This document shows, in pieces, positions 1-5,506 of a stretch of DNA of 5,506 nucleotides (position 1 is the first letter of the stretch; the number at the start of each line of letters is the position of its first letter). Both the position numbers and the translations under genes were made by a program. Origin of the DNA: an uncultured bacterium. Its GTDB lineage: Bacteria > Chloroflexota > Anaerolineae > JACIWP01. The stretch spans positions 1-5,506 of the forward strand of contig CAIQJD010000136.1 of NCBI GenBank assembly GCA_903872005.1, in the 5' to 3' direction. A model generated the notes under the pieces. That model searched no databases. It was not told the origin of the DNA and saw only the letters and a program-made list of their open reading frames with translations.

Positions 1-603
1 CGGGAACTGATTCAACAACAGCAGATCGCTGACCAGGAAGAAGGGCGACAGGGAGGCAATGAACGCCGTCCAGGTGTACTGGCCGGTCAGCGCCACGGCA
101 ACGCCTACCACCATGAACGGGCCGAATCCCAGGCCAGGGGCCAGGAGACACAAGATGGGGCTGCGGGTCAGCCAGGGCGTGTACGTCACAATGACGAGCA
201 GGCCGGCCAGTCCCAGCGGCAGCAACATCCACCCACGGACGACCAGAAAATAGACGCCGACAGCCGCCACCACCGCGACTCCGCCCAGACCGATGGCGAG
301 AGCCTGACTTGCCAGCGCCGGCTGCGCCGGCAAGGTCCCGCTGCCGCCGCTGAAGGGAGTCCGCGTCGTCTTGAAATCCAGACCGCTGCGGAAATCAGAG
401 TACTCATTCAGAGCATTCACGCCAATATGCGCGCACAATCCGCCGAGGAATACCAGAAGCACATCCAGGGTACGCACGCGGCCGCCGCCGGCCCACACCG
501 CCGCCCCCAGCCCCACGGTGACACAACTGAGGGCCAGAATGAGGAACGGCGCGCGCATCGGCCCCAGGAAAGATTGCAATCCCCTCTTCGGCTTCTCTGA
601 CAT
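1..603 (-). CDS. UbiA-family prenyltransferase, MenA-like (partial, C-terminus beyond the left edge)
   Basis: This is an integral membrane prenyltransferase, expected to transfer an isoprenoid chain from a polyprenyl diphosphate to an aromatic or other acceptor, as MenA and UbiA do. The visible 201 residues hold the first Asp-rich motif NEYSDFRSGLD (N66, D70, D76), which binds Mg2+-diphosphate, followed by the loop KTTRTPFSGGSGTLP. The YTPWL segment near residue 140 matches the YTxxP region of the family. Hydrophobic helices lie at about 17-38, 47-63, 101-121, 125-141, 150-172 and 178-198. The last residues read LLLLNQFP, which leads into the usual second motif (NxFPDxxxD), so roughly the last third of the protein is missing. 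The start is ATG at 603, with GGAGG at 612-616 eight bases upstream. It lies downstream of the phosphatase on the same strand, after a 131-bp gap. The family is clear; the acceptor (dihydroxynaphthoate, a sugar or another aromatic) cannot be told. Confidence 0.85.
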   Translation of the reverse strand, partial: MSEKPKRGLQSFLGPMRAPFLILALSCVTVGLGAAVWAGGGRVRTLDVLLVFLGGLCAHIGVNALNEYSDFRSGLDFKTTRTPFSGGSGTLPAQPALASQALAIGLGGVAVVAAVGVYFLVVRGWMLLPLGLAGLLVIVTYTPWLTRSPILCLLAPGLGFGPFMVVGVAVALTGQYTWTAFIASLSPFFLVSDLLLLNQFP

Positions 604-657
604 GCTCCAAACCTCCATTGCTTGAAGATTCGCCCATCGCTACGCAGCACGCGCGCG

Positions 658-686
658 ACTATCTGCATCAACGCCGCAAATGGCAA
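658..686 (-). promoter_or_regulatory. Possible weak promoter for the UbiA-family gene
   Basis: Read on the minus strand, the gap between the phosphatase and the prenyltransferase holds TTGCCA (681-686, 5 of 6 to the -35 consensus), then 17 bp, then GATAGT (658-663, 4 of 6 to the -10 consensus), about 55 bp before the prenyltransferase ATG. The spacing is ideal but the -10 box is poor. The gene may simply be read through from the operon upstream. Confidence 0.25.
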
Positions 687-734
687 AACGACGCGCTATT
701 CCTCGAAAGAGATGGCGCCGAATTTATGGAGCGC

Positions 735-1511
735 CTACCCGCCGGCCGGCATCAGCAGCAACTCGCGCAGCCGGCCGCGCTCGGCATCCGAGAAACCCAG
801 CCCATGCCGGATGTAGTGCTCGACCGTCGCATAGTCCTCTCGTATTTGCTCATACGCGGCCAGCAGATACTCCTGGCGCACCTCCAGCAGGGGGAGAAAG
901 CGCGCGCTGGGAACCCCAAGCATCTCAAACGGCTTGAGCTGCCGCAACATCTCGGCCTTAAAATCCGCGAGGAGACTGTTGGTCAGCAAGTAGTCCTGCA
1001 TCACCTGCTCGAAGGGCACGCCCAGGGCGCTCTGGATCAGGCTCACGGCGAAGCCGGTGCGATCCTTGCCGGCGCTGCAATGGATCAAAATGGGCAGATT
1101 CTCGCTCTCCGCCGCCAGCCGCATCACCTGCACGAACTCGGCGCGGAAATCCGTCGCATATTCTCGGTAGCTATCGAGCGAGAACCGGTCAAAGTCGAGC
1201 TTGCGCCCCGCGCCGAAGCGCAGCGAGAAGAGCTGCCCCAGGAACCCGGCATCATTGTGGCTCTTCACTTTGATGGGCAAATGCACCAGTCTGAGCGGCA
1301 GCCGGCCGAAGCTGGGATCGGGCCGCCGGCTGCGTTCCTTGATCGTCCGCAGGTCGCACACCGTGCGAATGCCCAGGGCCGCCAGCGCCGTCAGATCGGC
1401 CGGCGTCGCCTGGGCCAGACTGCCACACCGATAGAGCAATCCCGACTTGATGCGCGAACCATCATGGGTCGCGTAGCCGCCAAAGTCGCGAAAGTTGTGT
1501 AGCTTCTCCAT
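735..1511 (-). CDS. Tyrosine/lipid phosphatase of the MptpB/LipA (Y_phosphatase3) type
   Basis: This 258-residue protein is a Cys-based phosphatase. The P-loop is HCSAGKDRTG, with nucleophile C145 and phosphate-binding R151. The Lys-Asp before the Arg is the form seen in the atypical MptpB/LipA-like enzymes, which act on phosphoproteins and often on phosphoinositides. The N-terminal NFRDFGG (6-12) followed by LLYRCGSL (25-32), and the segment ALGIRTVCDLRTIKER (45-60), are hallmarks of this family. D54 and R55 lie in the usual V-x-DLR element. No signal peptide is seen, so it is probably cytoplasmic, whereas MptpB and LipA are secreted. The ATG directly abuts the TAA of the decarboxylase, and its ribosome binding site (AAAGGA) lies inside the end of that gene, which suggests translational coupling. 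The target could be a phosphoprotein, phospholipid or small phosphorylated intermediate of the neighbouring pathway; the sequence does not decide. Confidence 0.9.
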   Translation of the reverse strand: MEKLHNFRDFGGYATHDGSRIKSGLLYRCGSLAQATPADLTALAALGIRTVCDLRTIKERSRRPDPSFGRLPLRLVHLPIKVKSHNDAGFLGQLFSLRFGAGRKLDFDRFSLDSYREYATDFRAEFVQVMRLAAESENLPILIHCSAGKDRTGFAVSLIQSALGVPFEQVMQDYLLTNSLLADFKAEMLRQLKPFEMLGVPSARFLPLLEVRQEYLLAAYEQIREDYATVEHYIRHGLGFSDAERGRLRELLLMPAGG

Positions 1512-2894
1512 TTATTCCTTTCCAGACATTCCAGCCGGCGCCGGCCGGTCGGCCTGCGCCGCGATGCGTAAGATGGCTTCCAGGCTGCGCTCGCAATCAT
1601 CCTGCGTCGTCGCCCAGGAAGAGACACTGATCCGCATGGCGGCGCGGCCGTGGAAGACCGTCCCGCCGCACCAGCACGTCCCCTCCTGCTGGACGCCGGC
1701 AATCACCCGGCGTGTCGTCTCGTCGCTGCCAAAAGAGACCAGGGTCTGATTGAGCACGACCTCATTGTGTACGGGATAGCCGGCGCGGCGCAACCCCTCC
1801 GCGAAGAACGCCGCCTGCTGACAGGATCGTTCGATCATCTCCGCCAGGCCGGCGCGCCCCAACGAGCGCAGCGCAGCCCATACTTCGACCGCTCTGGCGC
1901 GCCGCGACATCTCCGGCGTGTAGTCGTCGGGTTGCCGGCGCTCCGATTCAGTCAGGTACGCCGCGCTGACCGACATGGCGGCCCGCAGATGCCGGCTCTC
2001 CCGCACGAAGATCAGCCCGCTATCATAAGGCACATTCAGCCATTTATGCGCGTCGGTTCCCCAGGAGTCGGCCTCGGCCAGGCCACGCGTCAGGTAGGCG
2101 CGCCGCGGCGCAGCCGCCGCCCACAGCCCAAACGCGCCATCCACATGCACCCACGCGCCGGCCGGCCGCGCCCGCGCGCAAATCTCGGCGACGGGATCAG
2201 ACGCGCCGGTGGCGACATGCCCCACTTGCGCGCAGATGATCGTCGGCCCATGCAACGCCGGCAGCAGCTCCGGCCGCATACGGCCCTGTTCGTCTACGCC
2301 CACGCGGACGACGCGCCCGCGCCCCAGGCCCAACATGCTCAAGGCTTTGAGCGCACTGACGTGAACATCCTCGCCGACAATCACCGTGATGGGCGGCGCA
2401 CCGAACAGCCCTTGCTCCTCGACATCCCAGCCCTCACGTTGCAGCAGGGCATGGCGCGCCGCGGCCAGGCCGGCGAAGTTCGCCATCGTCGCGCCGGTGA
2501 CGAAGCCGGCCCCTGTCCTCGCCGGCAGGCCGAACAATTCCACCAACCATTTCAGGCAGACCGCTTCCAACGCTGCTGAAATGGGCGCGGCGATCTCACG
2601 GCCCCCCTCCTGATCCCAGGCCCCGGCCAGCCAGTTCGCGGCCAGGGTAGCCGGCAACGAACTGCCAATCACGAAGCCGAAGAAGCGCCCGCCGGCCGTG
2701 GCGACGGTGGCCGGCGAGCCGATCTCGTCCAGCAAGCGCAGGACGTCTTCGGGCGGCGTCGGCCCGGCCGGCAATGGCTCATCCAGCAGGGCCAGACGCG
2801 CCAGCGCCTCTGGCGTCGGGACGACGGAGCGCCGGCCGACTTCTTCACGATAGCGCGCCGCCCGACTGGCCGCGTCCATCAACAATTCGCGCAT
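1512..2894 (-). CDS. PLP-dependent group II amino acid decarboxylase family protein
   Basis: This 460-residue fold-type I PLP enzyme is related to aromatic-L-amino-acid and diaminobutyrate decarboxylases. The Schiff-base lysine is K284 in TDAHKWLNVPYDSG. D252 in HVDGAFGLW should pair with the pyridine nitrogen, and H178 (GEDVHVS) should stack on the ring. TGATMAN (133-139) is the phosphate-binding turn. Y313 lies 29 residues after the lysine, the same offset as catalytic-loop Tyr332 after Lys303 in animal DOPA decarboxylase, which favours decarboxylation over the aldehyde-synthase reaction. The segment that reads G-T/N-V-N-T-G-A in relatives is GHVATGA here, placing H226 near the cofactor. 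Start: the frame is open back to 3086, but ATG 2894 has AAGGGGAG just upstream (2899-2906) and gives the normal N-terminus, whereas the longer form overlaps the methyltransferase. It lies 25 bp after the methyltransferase and abuts the phosphatase. The substrate is unknown; databases often call this group 'aspartate aminotransferase family'. Confidence 0.88.
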   Translation of the reverse strand: MRELLMDAASRAARYREEVGRRSVVPTPEALARLALLDEPLPAGPTPPEDVLRLLDEIGSPATVATAGGRFFGFVIGSSLPATLAANWLAGAWDQEGGREIAAPISAALEAVCLKWLVELFGLPARTGAGFVTGATMANFAGLAAARHALLQREGWDVEEQGLFGAPPITVIVGEDVHVSALKALSMLGLGRGRVVRVGVDEQGRMRPELLPALHGPTIICAQVGHVATGASDPVAEICARARPAGAWVHVDGAFGLWAAAAPRRAYLTRGLAEADSWGTDAHKWLNVPYDSGLIFVRESRHLRAAMSVSAAYLTESERRQPDDYTPEMSRRARAVEVWAALRSLGRAGLAEMIERSCQQAAFFAEGLRRAGYPVHNEVVLNQTLVSFGSDETTRRVIAGVQQEGTCWCGGTVFHGRAAMRISVSSWATTQDDCERSLEAILRIAAQADRPAPAGMSGKE

Positions 2895-2919
2895 GATGCT
2901 CCCCTTTGCCGCGCGCCGC

Positions 2920-3687
2920 TCAAAGCTGCACGTGATAGAGATAGCGGGCATGCAGGCCCGCTTCGATGGCCTGGCTGATGCCATGGGCGTCGCCCATCCG
3001 GTTGTCGTAGATGAACCTGTTCCCCTCGGCCACAAAGAGCGCCCGCAGCTCAGCCAGGACCGCCTTGCGCCGCAACGCCAGCTCATACTCCTGGCGCGTC
3101 AGGTCCAGCGCGCGAAAGGCGAGGCCATGCGCCTGCAAAGCTTTTGCCAGCGGCGTCTTGTCGGCCGGCAAGGTCTCTTTGGGAAATTCCGCGATGGGAA
3201 CCCAGGGTTCCCGCCCGTGCGAGAAGAGGATGCCCATTTGGCCGGCCGGCCGCAGCGCGGCCCGCAGTGCGCCGATGGTCGCCGCGTAGTCCGCGCTGAA
3301 GTACATGCTGTCCATCGAGAGGATCACATCGAACGCGCCGGCCGGCAAGGCCAGCCGATTGATGTCCCCCACCATGAAAGCGAGCCGGTCGGCCTTGCCG
3401 GCCGTGCGCCGCTGCGCCTGGGCAATGGCGTGAGGCATGTAGTCCAGGCCGGTGATGTGCGCCCCGCTGCGGTCAGACAGGTATTCGGCGATGAGACCGT
3501 TGCCGCAGCCCAGATCCAGGGCGCGCACCGCTGGGCCGAGGCCGGTGGTCTGCGCCAACAGGTCGAGCTGTGCGACATCGGCAAAGCCGTGCTGCGCCAG
3601 GTCCAGACCGAAGACGCGCTCGCAGAAGAGGCGATGCGCCTGACTATGCGGCACGGCCGTGTAGAACGCGCGGTAGAACTCTTCCAT
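2920..3687 (-). CDS. Class I SAM-dependent methyltransferase
   Basis: This 255-residue protein has a Rossmann methyltransferase core. Motif I is ALDLGCGNG (56-64). The acidic residue at the end of strand 2 is D82 in HITGLDYM, D108 lies in MVGDIN and probably contacts the adenine, and motif IV is FDVILSMDSMYF (119-130). A helical N-terminal cap (EEFYRAFYTAVPHSQAHRLF) and a C-terminal helical part with many Arg and Ala residues surround the core; the latter likely helps form the acceptor pocket. The acceptor cannot be deduced, and it does not look like UbiE/MenG. It appears to be the first gene of the minus-strand cluster, with a promoter-like element about 90 bp upstream. Start choice: ATG 3687 has GGAG six bases upstream. 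The in-frame ATG at 3699 (four residues longer) has no well-placed ribosome binding site. The open frame to 3945 runs through the divergent promoter region and is not supported. Confidence 0.85.
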   Translation of the reverse strand: MEEFYRAFYTAVPHSQAHRLFCERVFGLDLAQHGFADVAQLDLLAQTTGLGPAVRALDLGCGNGLIAEYLSDRSGAHITGLDYMPHAIAQAQRRTAGKADRLAFMVGDINRLALPAGAFDVILSMDSMYFSADYAATIGALRAALRPAGQMGILFSHGREPWVPIAEFPKETLPADKTPLAKALQAHGLAFRALDLTRQEYELALRRKAVLAELRALFVAEGNRFIYDNRMGDAHGISQAIEAGLHARYLYHVQL

Positions 3688-3693
3688 CCATGA

Positions 3694-3697
3694 CTCC
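3694..3697 (-). promoter_or_regulatory. Ribosome binding site deciding the methyltransferase start
   Basis: GGAG on the minus strand lies six bases before ATG 3687. A stronger GGAGG at 3719-3723 is about 19 bases from the alternative ATG 3699. It is well spaced only for an out-of-frame ATG at 3709 that opens a frame of about 21 codons. This favours 3687. Confidence 0.45.
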
Positions 3698-3773
3698 ATG
3701 AGCGCCCATCGCCGTGCGCCTCCGCAAGATATTCCGGTTCCCCATTCGGGATCGCCATGCACACGGCCGGCAT

Positions 3774-3802
3774 ATTGTAGCCGCGAATGAACCGGCCCGC
3801 AA
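3774..3802 (-). promoter_or_regulatory. Putative leftward promoter of the methyltransferase-decarboxylase-phosphatase operon
   Basis: On the minus strand, TTGCGG (3797-3802) is followed by a 17-bp spacer and TACAAT (3774-3779, 5 of 6 to the -10 consensus). The -35 box matches only in TTG. Transcription would begin near 3767, giving a leader of about 80 bases before the methyltransferase. It lies back to back with the rightward promoter, their -35 boxes being 11 bp apart. Confidence 0.4.
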
Positions 3803-3813
3803 TTGCAGACCGC

Positions 3814-3842
3814 TTGACGCGCCGTTGGCATCATGCTAGAAT
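3814..3842 (+). promoter_or_regulatory. Sigma-70-type promoter of the aldehyde oxidoreductase gene
   Basis: TTGACG (3814-3819, 5 of 6) is followed by 17 bp and TAGAAT (3837-3842, 5 of 6). TGC directly before the -10 box is an extended -10 (TGn) element. The predicted start of transcription is near 3849, giving a leader of about 50 bases. This is the best promoter match noticed in the window and is correctly placed for the oxidoreductase. Confidence 0.6.
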
Positions 3843-3874
3843 AGTCCCATGGAAGGTGCAGAGATCCGGGACTA
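3842..3874 (+). repeat. Inverted repeat at the oxidoreductase transcription start (candidate operator)
   Basis: TAGTCCC (3842-3848) and GGGACTA (3868-3874) are perfect 7-bp inverted arms, 19 bp apart. An inner GGA/TCC pair (3851-3853 and 3865-3867) could extend the pairing. The left arm begins at the last base of the -10 box and ends just before the predicted transcript start. It would therefore mostly be absent from the RNA, so a DNA-binding site fits better than an RNA hairpin, unless transcription begins a few bases earlier. Confidence 0.35.
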
Positions 3875-3898
3875 CATTTCACTGGGGGGTACACACTC

Positions 3899-5506
3899 AT
3901 GTCCAAAGGGTACAACGGCAAGGTTCTGCGCGTCAATCTGACCACCGGTCAGATCAGCACCGTGACATTCGACGACGCCTGGTACCGCACCTATCTGGGC
4001 GGATGGGGGCTGGTGGCTTACGTACTGCTCAAAGAAGTGCCGGCCGACTGTGATCCACTCGGCCCACTCAACAAGCTCATCATCGCGCCCGGCGTGATGA
4101 CCGGCCTCCCCGTCGGCGGCTCCGGTCGCAGCGCCGTCGGGGCCAAATCGCCCCTCACGGGCGGCTTCGGCGAAGGCGACGTGGGCGGATTCTTCGCGGC
4201 CGAGCTGAAGCACGCCGGCTGGGACGGCATCATCGTCGAGGGGATGGCCGCCAAGCCCGTCTATCTCTGGATCAAAGATGACCAGGTCGAGATCCGCGAT
4301 GCCGGCAGCCTGTGGGGCAAGAAGACCGGCCCGGTCGAAGAGATCATCCGCGCCGACCTGGGCGACGACAAGATCCGCGTCTGCCAGATTGGCCCCGGCG
4401 GCGAGAACCTGGCGCTGCAAGCCTGTGTGCTGAACGATGTCATCCATGCCGCCGGCCGTTGCGGCCTGGGCGCGGTGATGGGTTCCAAAAAGCTGCGCGC
4501 CATCGCCTGTCGCGGCTCTGGCAAGCCGGAAATCGCCGATCCTGAGACGATCAAGAAATGGGCGCGCTGGCAAGCCGAACAGATCAAAGTTGAAGGCTCC
4601 GCGGCCAACGTGCTGCACGATCACGGCACCGACGGTTTCTTGATGCCGCAACAAGTGTCCGGCGGCCTGCCGACGCGCAACTTCCTCGACGGCGCGTTCG
4701 AGGGCGCTGAGATTATTGACGGCGTACACATGACCAACACGATCCTGAAAGAGGGCGACACCTGCTACGCCTGCCCGGTGCGCTGCAAGCGTGTGGTCGA
4801 GACGCATGATGAATGGGGCGTTGACCCGTTGTATGGCGGCCCGGAGTATGAGACAGCCGGCGCGTTCGGCTCCATGTGCGGCGTAGACAGCCTGCCGGCC
4901 GTCTGCAAGGCCAACGAATACTGCAACGCCTACGGGCTGGATACCATCGAAGTCGGCTGCACCATCGCCTGGGCCATGGAGTGTTTCGAGAAGGGCATCT
5001 TGACCCTCAAAGACACCGGCGGCCTGGATCTGCACTTCGGCAATGCCAGGTCCATGGTAACGCTGACCGAGCAGATCGCCCTGCGCCAGGGCTTCGGCGC
5101 CATCTTGGCGGAAGGCTCTTATCGGGCTGCCGAGAAGTACGGGCCGGCCGCCATGGCCTGCGTCGTACACGCCAAGAAGCAGGAAGTGCCCATGCACGAC
5201 CCGCGCGTCAAGCACGCCCTGGACATCGGCTACGCCATCTCGCCCACCGGCGCTGACCATGTCCACAATATCCACGACACGGCCTATCACACGATGGACG
5301 GCATCGCCGGCCTGCGCGCCTTTGGCATTCACGCGACCTCGCCCTACAATGAGCTGTCGCCCACCAAAGTGCGGATGACCAAGCGCTGGATCAACAACCG
5401 CGTCTTCTACAATTGCGTCGGGCTGTGCAACTTCATGAGCTACAACAGCACCGCGCAGTGCGAGCTGGTCGCTGCGGCCACCGGCTGGGACTTCTCCATG
5501 TTCGAG
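3899..5506 (+). CDS. Tungsten-type aldehyde:ferredoxin oxidoreductase family protein (partial, C-terminus beyond the right edge)
   Basis: The 536 visible residues match the aldehyde ferredoxin oxidoreductase family, cytoplasmic enzymes with a tungsto-bispterin centre and a [4Fe-4S] cluster that oxidise aldehydes to acids and reduce ferredoxin. The N-terminal domain shows YLGGWGLVAYVL (32-43), PLTGGFGEGDVGGFFAAELK (85-104), AGWDGIIVEG (106-115) and GRCGLGAVMGSKKLRAIA (186-203). Cluster ligands are C289, C292 and C296 (CxxCxxxC) plus C510 in GLCNF. E316 and E318 lie in GPEYET, and H454 in SPTGADH. The two pterin-binding motifs, DxxGL(D/C) in the Pyrococcus furiosus enzyme, read NAYGLD (343-348) and NCVGLC (505-510), so Asn replaces Asp at both. 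Family members are usually about 600-700 residues, so at least 60 are missing. Start ATG 3899 gives the standard MSKGYNGKVLRVNL opening, with a G-rich run (3884-3889) as ribosome binding site. The substrate is unknown; related family members include formaldehyde, glyceraldehyde-3-phosphate and benzoyl-CoA reductase-type enzymes. Confidence 0.93.
   Translation, partial: MSKGYNGKVLRVNLTTGQISTVTFDDAWYRTYLGGWGLVAYVLLKEVPADCDPLGPLNKLIIAPGVMTGLPVGGSGRSAVGAKSPLTGGFGEGDVGGFFAAELKHAGWDGIIVEGMAAKPVYLWIKDDQVEIRDAGSLWGKKTGPVEEIIRADLGDDKIRVCQIGPGGENLALQACVLNDVIHAAGRCGLGAVMGSKKLRAIACRGSGKPEIADPETIKKWARWQAEQIKVEGSAANVLHDHGTDGFLMPQQVSGGLPTRNFLDGAFEGAEIIDGVHMTNTILKEGDTCYACPVRCKRVVETHDEWGVDPLYGGPEYETAGAFGSMCGVDSLPAVCKANEYCNAYGLDTIEVGCTIAWAMECFEKGILTLKDTGGLDLHFGNARSMVTLTEQIALRQGFGAILAEGSYRAAEKYGPAAMACVVHAKKQEVPMHDPRVKHALDIGYAISPTGADHVHNIHDTAYHTMDGIAGLRAFGIHATSPYNELSPTKVRMTKRWINNRVFYNCVGLCNFMSYNSTAQCELVAAATGWDFSMFE

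Noticed and set aside
714..735. Possible terminator after the phosphatase (GGCGC and GCGCC arms)
   Set aside because: The stem is only 5 bp with a 12-base loop and is not followed by a run of T on the minus strand.
618..1502. Plus-strand open frame (294 codons) opposite the phosphatase
   Set aside because: It is rich in Gln, Arg, His and Ala with no domain, and is antisense to a protein with an intact catalytic motif.
1650..2579. Plus-strand open frame (309 codons) opposite the decarboxylase
   Set aside because: It is an Arg/Pro/His-rich antisense shadow with no family resemblance.
2895..3086. N-terminal extension of the decarboxylase frame by 64 codons
   Set aside because: The extra residues overlap the methyltransferase gene and look like out-of-frame translation. 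A good ribosome binding site precedes the ATG at 2894.
2893..3693. Plus-strand open frame (266 codons) opposite the methyltransferase
   Set aside because: It is an antisense shadow; the minus strand encodes a well-formed SAM-binding fold here.
3688..3773. Alternative minus-strand leader ORF upstream of the methyltransferase (starting MPAVCMAIPNGEP)
   Set aside because: Its first part looks mildly protein-like, but it continues out of frame through the methyltransferase as a Ser/Arg-rich shadow, and I see no frameshift evidence linking it to that protein.
3843..3898. Molybdenum/tungsten cofactor riboswitch in the oxidoreductase leader
   Set aside because: The predicted leader of about 50 bases is far too short for the known cofactor-sensing RNA, and no multi-stem structure is visible.
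3872..5332. Long minus-strand open frame (486 codons) opposite the oxidoreductase gene
   Set aside because: It is antisense to a clearly conserved enzyme, has a low-complexity GC-rich composition with no recognisable domain, and would start inside the other gene. It is a by-product of codon bias.

Overview
The window is GC-rich bacterial DNA carrying five protein genes: four on the minus strand and one, divergently transcribed, on the plus strand. The gene content (a tungstopterin aldehyde:ferredoxin oxidoreductase-type enzyme, a UbiA prenyltransferase, an MptpB-like phosphatase, a group II PLP decarboxylase and a SAM methyltransferase) and the very frequent GCCGGC palindrome suggest an anaerobic or facultative environmental bacterium. 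My guess is Chloroflexota (Anaerolineae/Caldilineae-like), but this is a guess from style and not from a marker gene.

Layout, read in the direction of the minus strand. A methyltransferase (start 3687) is followed after 25 bp by a PLP-dependent decarboxylase (start 2894). The decarboxylase stop codon directly abuts the ATG of a protein tyrosine/lipid phosphatase (1511 to 735). After a 131-bp gap comes a UbiA-family prenyltransferase that runs off the left edge of the window just as its second Asp-rich motif begins. The first three genes look like one operon. The fourth may be cotranscribed or may have its own weak promoter in the gap.

The 211-bp region 3688-3898 is a divergent control region. 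A good sigma-70-like promoter (TTGACG, 17 bp, TGC-TAGAAT) reads right into the oxidoreductase, and a second, weaker one (TTGCGG, 17 bp, TACAAT) reads left into the four-gene cluster. A perfect 7-bp inverted repeat overlaps the end of the rightward -10 box and the predicted transcription start, so it is a candidate operator. The oxidoreductase gene (3899 to beyond 5506) covers the rest of the window and is cut at the right edge after 536 codons.

How the genes may work together is inference only. A decarboxylase producing an amine, a methyltransferase and a UbiA enzyme that prenylates an aromatic acceptor could make a prenylated, methylated small molecule or quinone-like lipid. The aldehyde oxidoreductase could handle an aldehyde derived from it or from the amine. 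No gene in the window fixes a substrate. I see no RNA genes, insertion sequences, CRISPR arrays or mobile-element signatures.
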